Positions 18,301-25,069 are shown, counted from the first letter of the stretch. The stretch: DNA of 25,439 nucleotides from an uncultured Clostridia bacterium (GCA_934182605.1 CAKPRQ010000017.1:1-25439); one strand, 5' to 3'. A program made the numbers and translations. Notes: generated by a model not told the origin, from the letters alone.

Positions 18301-18725
18301 TCATTCTCTGTCGTATTAATAACTTCTTCTAAATTATTTACATTATGTTTTTTAAACTCAGTTATTGCATTTAGGACAACTGAAATATTTTTTTCTCCAC
18401 CACTTAAAAATTTTAAATTTTTTTTATTTCGATTTAATATATCATAAATAAGCATAACTCTACCACATTTCGATAAATGTGTTTTTGTTAAACCACCAAC
18501 TTCTGTAAATACCCTTGTTGCTATTCTATTAAAACTAAGAACTTCTGCATTTACTACGGCTTCTCTACCTAAAACTTCTAGCAACTTTTTCTCAGCAGTA
18601 AATGAAAATTGTTCTGGCGTTATAATATATATTTTTTCTTTATTATCTATTAAGTCTTTAATTTCATTATATATGTACTCACTTTTGCCAGTACCGCTTC
18701 TACCTAATAATAATTGTAATGACAT
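15399..18725 (-). CDS. addB: AddB, helicase-nuclease subunit B
   Basis: One subunit of the AddAB helicase-nuclease that resects double-strand breaks for RecA. The 1108 residues are close to family size. Walker A GRSGTGKS is at 8-15. The C-terminal nuclease domain has VTGKIDRADI and RIIDYKSS, which carry the metal-binding Asp and the Asp-x-Lys motif. The iron-sulfur cluster cysteines are present: Cys757 (NCPFSYYLKYGL) and Cys1070, Cys1073 and Cys1079 (C-x2-C-x5-C). AAGAGGT precedes the ATG, 15 bases after the ogg stop codon. The partner addA, usually the next gene, is not in this window. Confidence 0.95.
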   Translation of the reverse strand: MSLQLLLGRSGTGKSEYIYNEIKDLIDNKEKIYIITPEQFSFTAEKKLLEVLGREAVVNAEVLSFNRIATRVFTEVGGLTKTHLSKCGRVMLIYDILNRNKKNLKFLSGGEKNISVVLNAITEFKKHNVNNLEEVINTTENEYLKIKLTDLNLLYEAFEESIKNKYIDETDVLSLLSQELEDSKMFDNTLVYIDEFLGFTAQEYEVIKKLLKKANIVTVALTTDLKEEENLDDLNIKDIFYESKKTASKLIKVAREVNVKVDKSIFFKNTYRFKTEELKFIEENIDKLVLYTPYEQKVDNVRVFLTRNPYSEVEYLARSILKLVREENYEYNDISIITKNIDTYSSLIKAIFAKFNIPVFIDENTDMNDNLVAKYIISILDIIDKNWEHDAVFNYLKNSFSGYSADDIFLLEKYVLKWGIKNKKWLDIWKFEDENTAKLENIRKDFVEKILDLKNSINQKRDYTNITKSIYMFLINNNLEEKLNNEIENLEKNNLIEVANEYKASIKVIFDVLDEIVMIFKEQEVTLNKYKEILKLGFENVTTGKIPAVLDSVTVGDINRSKSHKVKVVFLIGLNDGIFPASAKDEGFLNDEDREILKNYGMELASDTLGQLYEEQFNVYKAFSIAEEKLILTYVSSDKEGKTLRPSSLINKIKKYFPKLKVESDITYKDSEITLEKGTFDELLINLRKFQDGESIDKIWFEVYNWYDNNYHDKLQTAIKGIDYSNLSSDLNEENIKKLYGNILKTSISRLEQYKNCPFSYYLKYGLKLQEEQELSLKPIDTGSFMHEVIDEFFKKYEDVYLREVSDEDIEKSIYDIIDEKLNLPKNYIFTSNSKFINMTIRLKKVVVRSIKYIVYQLKNSSFKILGNEMEFKEGKEYPPIIMDLENGEKVEVTGKIDRADIAIVGDKKYIRIIDYKSSVRNINLNKVVNGLQIQLITYLDSITKIEDVIPAGVMYFNLIEPMVKEKKNLTDEEIEQKIRSQFKMKGLILADIKVVRMMDNRLQVGTSDIVQAEITSKENLSDRSRNLVTEEDFKNLQKEVRKITKEISREILKGKIDIKPFKSGKTTACTYCNYKSICRFNTNIKGNEYMKISNKKKNEILDEIREK

Positions 18726-18740
18726 ATGATTACCTCTTTT

Positions 18741-19607
18741 TCACCCATTCTCCCTCTTACAATAAAACAAATACTGTTGTGCTAATCCAGCTAATTTACC
18801 ATACTTTTCCTCTGCTAATTTTTTTATTTCAACTTTACTTACTTTACTTTCTTGAGGATTTTTTATGTATAAATCATTCATAACCCTTCTTACCCAAACA
18901 TCTATTGGGAATACATCATATCTATTAAAAGCAAATAAGAGTATACAATCTGCTACTTTAGGACCTACTCCGTCTAATTTTAAAATTTCTTCTCTTAACT
19001 TTTCCGTATCTTTAAGTTTCTTTAATTTTTCTATATCTATTTCTTTTTTTAAAATCATTCTTGTCGTTGTATATACTCTTTTATCTCTAAACCCTAAACC
19101 TAAATTTCTTAAGTCCGCTACTGTTGCCTTACTTAAATCTTCTACTGTTGGAAATGTATAATAAATTTTTCCATTATACTCTATTCTTTTCCCGTAATTT
19201 TTAGAAAGATTTTCTATAATCTTTTTAATTCTAGGTATATTATTATTAGCAGAAATAATAAATGATATAATAGTTTCAAATATATCTTGATTTAAAATTC
19301 TTATACCATTTCCAAATTCTATACTTCCTTTTAAGTAATTATCTACTCTAGAAAGTTTATTTTTTATCTCTCTATAATTCATTTCTAAATTAAAATATTC
19401 TATAACTATATCCTTTAAGTTACTTTCAGATACTCCTCTAAAAATAACCTCATCTTCTTTTTCTATTACTTCTATTACAGAATTTTTAACGACACCTATA
19501 TAATTTCCACTCTCTTGCAAATTCCATCTAAAACATTGCCCACATTCAAATATATGTGTTGAATTAAAATCTTTCTTTGGCTTTAATACATATTCTTGTA
19601 CTTTCAT
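18741..19607 (-). CDS. 8-oxoguanine DNA glycosylase/AP lyase
   Basis: Base excision repair enzyme of the OGG1 type that removes 8-oxoguanine and nicks the abasic site. At 288 residues it has the N-terminal OGG domain (FECGQCFRWNLQESGNYIGV, about 20-39) that bacterial MutM and AlkA lack. The helix-hairpin-helix LDGVGPKVADC is at 211-221 with the Schiff-base lysine Lys217, and the catalytic Asp236 is in FPIDVWVRR. NNNIPRI (121-127) matches the conserved NNNIARI of OGG1. GAAAGGA precedes the ATG. Its position directly before addB groups two DNA repair functions. Confidence 0.93.
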   Translation of the reverse strand: MKVQEYVLKPKKDFNSTHIFECGQCFRWNLQESGNYIGVVKNSVIEVIEKEDEVIFRGVSESNLKDIVIEYFNLEMNYREIKNKLSRVDNYLKGSIEFGNGIRILNQDIFETIISFIISANNNIPRIKKIIENLSKNYGKRIEYNGKIYYTFPTVEDLSKATVADLRNLGLGFRDKRVYTTTRMILKKEIDIEKLKKLKDTEKLREEILKLDGVGPKVADCILLFAFNRYDVFPIDVWVRRVMNDLYIKNPQESKVSKVEIKKLAEEKYGKLAGLAQQYLFYCKRENG

Positions 19608-19661
19608 TTATATCCTTTCAATATTACAAATATTTTTTCTACTACTTTTAAATAAATAATT

Positions 19662-20531
19662 TTAAATTGCTTTAAATCCATTTCCTATTACTTCTCTTAC
19701 GTTAGAAACTATAACAAATGCTCTTTTATCAATTTTTTTCACAATTTGCATTATTTTTACTACTTCATTTCTTGAAGCAACACAAACTAAAACTGTTGTC
19801 TCCTCATTTTTATACATACCTTTTCCATATAAACCTGTAGTTCCTCTTTTAATTTCTTTATTTATTTTATTAGAAATTCGTTCATAATCTTTAGATATTA
19901 TATATATCATTTTAGAAAAATTTGTTCCTTCAAACACAATATCTATCATTTTCCCCATTATAAATATTGTTATTGCTGAATATAACCCTATTTCAATTTC
20001 TTTAAAGAATATTACATTAAGCGCTACTATAACAATATCGATTATTGCTATTAAATTTCCTGTTCTTAAGTAAGGCTTATAACTTCTAATAATATATGAT
20101 ATTAAATCACTTCCACCTGTTGAACCCTTAGCCATTAAATTTAGCGCGGTTCCTAAACCTACTAAAATTCCACCAAAAATACAACCTAAAAATCTATCTC
20201 CTGTTAATGCAGAAAAATTTTCAAATATATTTAAAAAAAGAGATAAGAAAAATGTTCCTATTAAAGATTTTATAAAAAATATTTTTCCTACCCTAAAATA
20301 TGATATTATAAATACTGGTATATTTAGTGCAAATACTAAAAGTCCCATAGGAATATTAAATAAATAATATCCTATTGTTGCAATACCCGAAAAACCTCCT
20401 GAAGATAATTGATTAGGCAATAAGAATTGTGCAATACCTATTGCCATTAAAAACGTTCCTAATATCATTTTTGAATATGTTAATGTGTATCTCTTTAAAA
20501 TGAACCTTGTTCTTCTATTTAATCTTGCCAT
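19662..20531 (-). CDS. YitT family membrane protein with DUF2179 domain
   Basis: A 289-residue membrane protein. The N-terminal two thirds contain five or six membrane helices with the family motif LLPNQLSSGGFSGIATI (about 37-53) and LMAKGSTGGSDLI. The C-terminal DUF2179 domain (about 205-285) carries RGTTGLYGKGMYKNEETTVL. A transport role has been suggested for the family but is not proven. AAGGTGA precedes the ATG. It lies between the radical SAM gene (44-base gap) and ogg (54-base gap) with no terminator visible. Confidence 0.9.
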   Translation of the reverse strand: MARLNRRTRFILKRYTLTYSKMILGTFLMAIGIAQFLLPNQLSSGGFSGIATIGYYLFNIPMGLLVFALNIPVFIISYFRVGKIFFIKSLIGTFFLSLFLNIFENFSALTGDRFLGCIFGGILVGLGTALNLMAKGSTGGSDLISYIIRSYKPYLRTGNLIAIIDIVIVALNVIFFKEIEIGLYSAITIFIMGKMIDIVFEGTNFSKMIYIISKDYERISNKINKEIKRGTTGLYGKGMYKNEETTVLVCVASRNEVVKIMQIVKKIDKRAFVIVSNVREVIGNGFKAI

Positions 20532-20575
20532 CCTATCACCTTATTATTAGTATTTAACTTTTTTCCAAAAATATA

Positions 20576-21661
20576 CTACTTGATTTTTGCAGTATTTTTA
20601 TTTTCCTCTTCATCTAAAAAATTTTTGTAGATTTCTTTTATTTTTAACTCTATTTTTTCTGGTCTTAAAGTTTCATCTCCAACAACTTTTACATCCACAT
20701 CATATAAGTTTTTAATTTTCTTAATATTTTCTTTTTTATGCCCCACTGCATTATTTATATTTTCAGGATTTACTCTAATTTCTACAATTTTAGCCTTAAC
20801 CGTAGTAGATTTTATTTTTGTAACCATTGCATCATACCAAATAGCAGATTCGACTAATTGTCTAAAAGCTGGATGAAATGGTCCTGCTACAATTTCACTT
20901 TTCTCATTTTTAGGATTACTTATCGTATCTGTATTTTGTAACCCTAACCTTATTACTGGTATTCTTTTTTTATTAAATATGTAATATACTTCTTTTGCTC
21001 TATCAACCGCTTGCTCTAATGATAGTGGCTCATATTCATCATTATTATACATTTTTTCTAATTCTGTATTTTTAACAATTAATACAGGATATATTCTTAC
21101 CATTTTAGGTTTCAATTTGCATAAATTAATAGCAGTTTCTATTTCATCTTGCCTTGTACTTTCTGGTAAACCTATCATCATTTGATGGCCTAATATAAAA
21201 CCATATCTCCTTATAAGTTTAGAAGCATTTATCACATCTTCAAAAGTATGTCCACGTTTTGCTTTTTCTAAAACGTAATCATTTGCAGATTGAACTCCTA
21301 ATTCTATTGTTTTTACTTTATACTTCTTCAAAAATTTTAATATATCTTTATCTATACAATCTGGTCTAGTAGAAATTCTAATACTTGATACTTTTTTCTC
21401 TCTTATATATTCATTAGCAATTTCTAGTAATTCCTCTTGTCTTTCTTTTTCAATTGCAGTAAAACTTCCACCAAAAAAGGCAATTTCTTTTTCTGTGTTA
21501 TCATTTTCAAAATTATTTAAATAATATTCTATTGTCTTTCTTACATCTTCGCTCGTTACTTTTTTACCTTCTCCGCTTATGCTTTTTTGATTACAAAAGA
21601 CACAAGCATTTGGACATCCTTGATGTGGTACAAAAATTGGTATAATATATCTACGCTTCAT
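20576..21661 (-). CDS. Elp3-like radical SAM protein
   Basis: Radical SAM enzyme of about 361 residues with the Elp3-type core. The cluster motif C-x3-C-x2-C is in PHQGCPNACVFCNQKSISG (Cys16, Cys20, Cys23 from this start). FFGGSFTA, RISTRPD and ELGVQSANDYVL follow as SAM-binding segments. The C-terminal domain (VNPENINNAVGHKKENIKKI) is the Radical_SAM_C region of proteins often found after rnc. There is no acetyltransferase domain as in true Elp3, and the substrate is unknown. I use the ATG at 21661; the GTG at 21673 is only one base after AGGAG and too close to initiate well, though ATG spacing (about 13) is long. Confidence 0.88.
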   Translation of the reverse strand: MKRRYIIPIFVPHQGCPNACVFCNQKSISGEGKKVTSEDVRKTIEYYLNNFENDNTEKEIAFFGGSFTAIEKERQEELLEIANEYIREKKVSSIRISTRPDCIDKDILKFLKKYKVKTIELGVQSANDYVLEKAKRGHTFEDVINASKLIRRYGFILGHQMMIGLPESTRQDEIETAINLCKLKPKMVRIYPVLIVKNTELEKMYNNDEYEPLSLEQAVDRAKEVYYIFNKKRIPVIRLGLQNTDTISNPKNEKSEIVAGPFHPAFRQLVESAIWYDAMVTKIKSTTVKAKIVEIRVNPENINNAVGHKKENIKKIKNLYDVDVKVVGDETLRPEKIELKIKEIYKNFLDEEENKNTAKIK

Positions 21662-21688
21662 AAAATCAAGCACACTCCTTTTTTAGTT

Positions 21689-22372
21689 TTACTTTAATTT
21701 ACTTAATGCTATTCTTGCTGCTTCTATCTCAGCATGTTTTTTACTACTACCTTGTCCTACACTTAATTTTTTATTATCACAATATAATTCTACAGTAAAA
21801 GTTTTGTTATGGTCAGGACCTTCTTCTTTTATGGTTATATATTCAATTTTAACATCACCATGTACTTGTAGCTTTTCTTGTAATACAGTTTTATAATCTT
21901 TCTTTCCTACATTTAGAGTAGCTTCTTCTATGGAATCTTTCAAATTGTCCAAAATAAATTTTTTCGGTATATTAATATCATTAGAATCAATATATAAAGC
22001 GGCAATAAAAGCTTCTACGGAATCGGCTAAAACTGCTGGTCTTTTATTTCCCTCTACAATTAATTCACTTTTACCCATAAACAAAAAATCACTAAAATTA
22101 TGCTTAATAGCAACTTTATGCAAACTTTCTTCACAAACAACTTGGGCTCTAACTTTAGTCATTTCTCCTTCTTTTAATTTTGAATAATTATTGTATAAAT
22201 ATGAACTAACTACAAACTCTAAAATAGCATCACCTAAGAACTCTAATTTTTCATTACTTTGTACTTTATTTTCATAAGCATAAGATGTGTGAACGAATGC
22301 AGTTTTTAACAATTCCTCATTTTTAAACTTGTATCCTACTATTGATTCTATTTTTTGTAAAATTTCAAGCAT
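21689..22372 (-). CDS. rnc: Ribonuclease III
   Basis: Double-strand-specific endoribonuclease for rRNA precursors and other RNA duplexes. At 227 residues, the signature NEKLEFLGDA is at 40-49, with catalytic acidic residues Glu45, Asp48, Asp117 and Glu120 (LADSVEAFIAALY). The C-terminal double-stranded RNA-binding domain covers about 155-227, ending GQGSSKKHAEIEAARIALSKL. GAGAGGA precedes the ATG. It is the first gene of the minus-strand unit. acpP lies upstream but behind its own terminator. Confidence 0.96.
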   Translation of the reverse strand: MLEILQKIESIVGYKFKNEELLKTAFVHTSYAYENKVQSNEKLEFLGDAILEFVVSSYLYNNYSKLKEGEMTKVRAQVVCEESLHKVAIKHNFSDFLFMGKSELIVEGNKRPAVLADSVEAFIAALYIDSNDINIPKKFILDNLKDSIEEATLNVGKKDYKTVLQEKLQVHGDVKIEYITIKEEGPDHNKTFTVELYCDNKKLSVGQGSSKKHAEIEAARIALSKLK

Positions 22373-22407
22373 ATAATCCTCTCTTTTCTATTTAAATCAA
22401 CACTCAA

Positions 22408-22436
22408 ATTATAGCATAGTTTACTTAAATATGCAA
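22408..22436 (-). promoter_or_regulatory. Promoter of the rnc operon
   Basis: TTGCAT (22436-22431), a 17-base spacer and TATAAT (22413-22408) on the minus strand, about 35 bases before the rnc ATG. Confidence 0.7.
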
Positions 22437-22465
22437 CTAGAATTATAATTAAAATAAGAAAAAAG

Positions 22466-22521
22466 GTTACAATTAAGCAAAAGAACTTTTAATTGATACA
22501 AAATAGTTACTGAATTGTAAC
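22466..22521. other. Inverted repeats upstream of the rnc promoter
   Basis: GTTACAATT (22466-22474) is the reverse complement of AATTGTAAC (22513-22521). The latter is also part of a compact palindrome, GTTAC-N6-GTAAC (22506-22521). The arrangement resembles an operator, but I recognise no specific regulator. Confidence 0.35.
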
Positions 22522-22555
22522 AAAAAAAGCCAATGTTTACCTTTACATTGACTTT
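22522..22555 (-). terminator. Terminator of acpP
   Basis: On the minus strand AAAGTCAATGT pairs with ACATTGGCTTT (11 bp, one G-U) around an 8-base loop and is followed by TTTTTTT. Confidence 0.85.
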
Positions 22556-22568
22556 TGTAATTTTTTAA

Positions 22569-22808
22569 TTACACATTTTCTTTAATATAATCCACTACAT
22601 CTCTTACTGTAACAACTTTTTCTGCATCTGCATCAGGAATTTCTATACCAAATTCTTCTTCAATTCCCATTATTAATTCAACTATATCTAATGAATCAGC
22701 TTCTAAATCATCTATAAAAGAAGATTCTAATGTAATTGCAGATTCTTCTGCACCTAATTGTTCAACTATTATAGTTTTCACTTTTTCAAAGATTTCTTCT
22801 GAACTCAT
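22569..22808 (-). CDS. acpP: Acyl carrier protein
   Basis: Carries growing acyl chains on a phosphopantetheine arm during fatty acid synthesis. The acidic 79-residue protein has the attachment site DSL in LEADSLDIVELI (the serine is residue 39 from this start), followed by EEEFGIEIPDADAE of helix 3. The GTG at 22820 is not the start: it is part of the Shine-Dalgarno AAAGGGGGTGA, whose best-spaced start is the ATG at 22808. Other fatty acid genes are not adjacent. The gene has its own promoter and terminator and sits upstream of rnc, as in many Bacillota. Confidence 0.95.
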   Translation of the reverse strand: MSSEEIFEKVKTIIVEQLGAEESAITLESSFIDDLEADSLDIVELIMGIEEEFGIEIPDADAEKVVTVRDVVDYIKENV

Positions 22809-22878
22809 TAACAAGTTCACCCCCTTTTAAAGAAATTATATCTGTTATTAAGATATTATATTCCAAATTTCATATATA

Positions 22879-22907
22879 ACAATAGTATATTAATTGGAAA
22901 TTGTCAA
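22879..22907 (-). promoter_or_regulatory. Promoter of acpP
   Basis: TTGACA (22907-22902), a 17-base spacer and TATTGT (22884-22879) on the minus strand. TTCCAA (22861-22866) and TTGGAA (22894-22899) flank the -10 as an inverted repeat. It does not resemble the FapR or FabT operators I know. The 22821-23206 interval holds this promoter, a terminator and hairpin repeat copy 2, and no gene. Confidence 0.6.
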
Positions 22908-22979
22908 GTACTTTTTAGAAATTTTTCTCATAATTTTTTATAAATTATCTTATCCCCATAAAATTTATATTTAAAAACT

Positions 22980-23026
22980 AAAAAATTAACACTATTTAAT
23001 AATGTTTTATTAATAAATAGTGTTAA
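22980..23026 (-). terminator. Terminator of the diaminopentanoate dehydrogenase-like gene
   Basis: 22986-22998 and 23014-23026 form a perfect 13-bp stem (TTAACACTATTTA) with a 15-base loop. On the minus strand TTTTTT follows. It lies about 180 bases beyond the stop codon, so the 3' untranslated region would include hairpin repeat copy 2. Confidence 0.65.
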
Positions 23027-23063
23027 AATTATTATAGTTCAATAGGAAACATATAACTTTTGC

Positions 23064-23156
23064 AAAATCGTGATATATACCTATTTGCAAGTCAAGACCC
23101 GGATTGTGTCACCTAAGCTTGTTTTTTGACTAAAAATAGCTATATATCACGATTTT
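23064..23156 (-). repeat. Hairpin repeat element, copy 2
   Basis: The arms 23064-23095 and 23126-23156 form a long imperfect hairpin; the outer 16 bp (AAAATCGTGATATATA) are perfect. The 30-base loop includes CCCGGATTGTGTCACC, notably GC-rich for this DNA. Similarity to copies 1 and 3 extends beyond the stem to about 23164. It lies in the presumed 3' untranslated region of the gene ending at 23207. Confidence 0.65.
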
Positions 23157-23206
23157 ATAAAGTACCATCTGAACTGTAACTTAAAATTTTGTACAAAGAA
23201 CTTAAA

Positions 23207-24283
23207 TTATTTTACATATTCATCTAATGATTTATTTCTATATTCTAAAATAGGCATTTCACAAGTTGGTACAAATCCTGGTCTTGCACTTATTACATCT
23301 GGTATTCTATTTACTATAGTTGCACATGTTAATTCAACTGTTGCAGGTCTATTTATTACAACTGTTGTATCAGGTTCTCCATATATTGTCCATTCATTTT
23401 TATCAAATTCATCACTTGCATATACTTTACCAATACATTCTGATTCTATTACAATTCCCTCTGCAGTTTCAGTTGTTACCACAGCAGACATTCCTGTAGC
23501 ATCTCCTGCTTTTACTGTCATTTCCAAAGTACTTGACTCTAAGTCTGTATTGTGTGTTGTTGGTACTGTTTTTTGAGTTTGGTGTGTTATAGTTAAGCCT
23601 AATTTTTCTGCTAACCAACCATTTACATTCCACATATATGATGGTAAATATTCTCCTTTTTCTATTACACTCTTCCTTTCTTCATCTGTTACTCTGTCTA
23701 CAGAGGCAACTTCTTTATCAAATTGTTCTAATGTTAAACCAGCGCCATGTGCTTTTGCTAAAGCAATACCATAATCCTCAACATTATAGCTTGAACTTCC
23801 TTTAATTTTTGTTATTTTATGTGTACTTCCAGCTAATACTGTAATTAGATTTCCCCAATATACATCTTGATATCCTGCTCCTGTTAAAGTACAGTTATTT
23901 TTCTTTGCTAATTCATCCAATTTTTTTGTTAATGTAGGATTAGAATTCATAGGATAAAAAGCTTCTTCACAAGTAGATATTGCGTTTATTCCTAATTTTG
24001 CACATATTTCATATGCATCATAAACATCACTAAATAAACTCATTGTCGTTATTATACATATATCTGGTTTAGCTTCTTTTAAAATTGCCTCTGCATCTTT
24101 TGCATTTGCAATTTTTACACCTTTTTCTTCTCCTCCCATTATTGTTGAAATATCTTTTCCAAATTTATTTTCGTCAATATCAAAAGCTGCAACTATTTCT
24201 GCTCCTTTCTCATACACATATCTCATTGTGTAAACAGACATTTTTCCGCATCCATATTGTGCCACTCTAATTTTTTTACTCAT
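23207..24283 (-). CDS. 2,4-diaminopentanoate dehydrogenase-like NAD(P)-binding protein
   Basis: A 358-residue oxidoreductase related to dihydrodipicolinate reductase/2,4-diaminopentanoate dehydrogenase. The N-terminal Rossmann fold begins VAQYGCGKMSVYTMRYV (G-x-G-x-x, 7-23), then AAFDIDENKFGKD and PDICIITTMSLFSDVYD. The mid region has AISTCEEAFYP and TGAGYQDVYWGN; the C-terminal half (about 200-345) ends NRIPDVISARPGFVPTCEMP. The diaminopentanoate enzyme belongs to ornithine fermentation, but no ornithine racemase, aminomutase or thiolase gene is nearby. The exact substrate is therefore uncertain. AAAGGATG precedes the ATG. It is monocistronic. Confidence 0.7.
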   Translation of the reverse strand: MSKKIRVAQYGCGKMSVYTMRYVYEKGAEIVAAFDIDENKFGKDISTIMGGEEKGVKIANAKDAEAILKEAKPDICIITTMSLFSDVYDAYEICAKLGINAISTCEEAFYPMNSNPTLTKKLDELAKKNNCTLTGAGYQDVYWGNLITVLAGSTHKITKIKGSSSYNVEDYGIALAKAHGAGLTLEQFDKEVASVDRVTDEERKSVIEKGEYLPSYMWNVNGWLAEKLGLTITHQTQKTVPTTHNTDLESSTLEMTVKAGDATGMSAVVTTETAEGIVIESECIGKVYASDEFDKNEWTIYGEPDTTVVINRPATVELTCATIVNRIPDVISARPGFVPTCEMPILEYRNKSLDEYVK

Positions 24284-24340
24284 AATTAAATCATCCTTTC
24301 TTAATACATATTTTTAGTATTCCTATAATTTGTATTATTT

Positions 24341-24369
24341 ATTCTATCATATAAGAAATATTTAAACAA
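24341..24369 (-). promoter_or_regulatory. Promoter of the diaminopentanoate dehydrogenase-like gene
   Basis: TTGTTT (24369-24364), a 17-base spacer and TAGAAT (24346-24341) on the minus strand. Confidence 0.5.
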
Positions 24370-24465
24370 TATTCTCTTTGTGAATTTTTAGTGAAAAGTT
24401 AGAATGTTTTAAAAAAATATGAATATAATTTAAAAGAAAGTTAAAATTCATGGCTAAAATAAATA

Positions 24466-24514
24466 GTAACAACTCAGGAGGTATTTGACTAAAGCTTAAG
24501 ACATGAGTTGTTAC
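24466..24514. repeat. Inverted repeat with 11-bp perfect arms
   Basis: GTAACAACTCA (24466-24476) and TGAGTTGTTAC (24504-24514) enclose a 27-base loop containing GGAGGT. No U tract follows on either strand. It lies between the promoter of the minus-strand gene and the tRNA promoter. The 24284-24593 interval otherwise holds only those two promoters. Confidence 0.5.
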
Positions 24515-24543
24515 AATAAATATTAAAAAATTTCATTAAATAG

Positions 24544-24572
24544 TTTACAAACAAAAAAAATTATGCTATAAT
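24544..24572 (+). promoter_or_regulatory. Promoter of tRNA-Cys
   Basis: TTTACA (24544-24549), a 17-base spacer and TATAAT (24567-24572). Transcription would start about 15 bases before the tRNA. Confidence 0.75.
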
Positions 24573-24593
24573 AAATATACTTTGTGAAAATAT

Positions 24594-24667
24594 GGCGCTA
24601 TAGCCAAGCGGTAAGGCACGAGTCTGCAAAACTCTGATCCCCGGTTCAAATCCGGGTGGCGCCTCCA
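24594..24667 (+). tRNA. tRNA-Cys (GCA)
   Basis: A 74-base tRNA with encoded CCA. The acceptor stem is GGCGCTA with TGGCGCC (one G-U), and the discriminator is T, as expected for Cys. The anticodon stem is GAGT/ACTC with loop CTGCAAA, anticodon GCA. The T arm contains GGTTCAAATCC. Confidence 0.97.
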
Positions 24668-24733
24668 TGATAATGTACTTTTAAGCGATTATCATAAAAT
24701 GGCATGAAGTATCGCATAATGGTATCAAATGCA

Positions 24734-24763
24734 AAAATACTCTCTTTGTAAGGGAGTATTTTT
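24734..24763 (+). terminator. Terminator of the tRNA-Cys transcript
   Basis: AAAATACTCTC (24734-24744) pairs with GGGAGTATTTT (24752-24762) around a 7-base loop and runs into a T tract. Between it and the tRNA is a separate 8-bp inverted repeat, ATGATAAT (24667-24674) with ATTATCAT (24688-24695). Confidence 0.7.
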
Positions 24764-24782
24764 CAGTTTATATATAATTCAC

Positions 24783-24887
24783 TTATCGTAGATTATCGCA
24801 AAATAGTGTAAAATTTGCTGTACAATTGCTGTATTTATTATACTTATAAGTTATACCAAAAAATGTTCGTAGATACTTGATTTCTTG
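24783..24887 (-). pseudogene. Possible C-terminal remnant of a tyrosine integrase
   Basis: A 34-codon open stretch on the minus strand, ending YSNCTANFTLFCDNLR-stop, points toward the 3' end of the tRNA gene. Tails of this flavour next to a tRNA are familiar from integrases of clostridial elements. It contains no catalytic motif, so this is a weak call from composition and position. Confidence 0.2.
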
Positions 24888-24894
24888 TTATAAA
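24866..24894 (+). promoter_or_regulatory. Possible promoter for the small hydrophobic peptide
   Basis: TTCGTA (24866-24871), a 17-base spacer and TATAAA (24889-24894). The -35 box is poor. Confidence 0.35.
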
Positions 24895-24922
24895 TATCGT
24901 GTAGTAAGCAGATGTGTGTGTT

Positions 24923-24959
24923 ACCTCTAAACCTCAATTTATATTGAGAGTAAGGAGGT
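24923..24959 (+). other. Hairpin that can sequester the ribosome binding site
   Basis: ACCTC (24923-24927) can pair with GAGGT (24955-24959), which is the core of AAGGAGGTG. CTCAAT/ATTGAG closes an inner hairpin with a TTAT loop. A second ACCTC at 24931-24935 offers an alternative pairing. This would restrain translation of the downstream peptide. Confidence 0.5.
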
Positions 24960-24967
24960 GAATGCTT

Positions 24968-25048
24968 ATGGTAAAATTCTTACTTTTCCTAATAATAGGA
25001 TTAATGTTATCAATAACCATAAATATCGCCTTATTGTGTATTATATAA
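24968..25048 (+). CDS. Small hydrophobic peptide, candidate type I toxin
   Basis: A 26-residue peptide, MVKFLLFLIIGLMLSITINI followed by ALLCII, is essentially one membrane helix with Lys3 at its N-terminus. AAGGAGGTG lies about seven bases before the ATG, one of the strongest ribosome binding sites in the window. Its mRNA meets a convergent RNA across a shared terminator at 25077-25114, and its ribosome binding site can be sequestered. Those are hallmarks of type I toxins of the Fst/TxpA/BsrG kind. I do not recognise the sequence as a named family member, and a harmless small membrane protein or leader peptide is possible. It is too short for an ordinary ORF search. Confidence 0.55.
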   Translation: MVKFLLFLIIGLMLSITINIALLCII

Positions 25049-25069
25049 TAATGTGGACAGATAAACAAA

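Noticed and set aside
22820..22822. GTG as start of the acyl carrier protein
   Set aside because: The codon ending at 22820 is inside the Shine-Dalgarno AAAGGGGGTGA, so the ATG at 22808 is the credible start.
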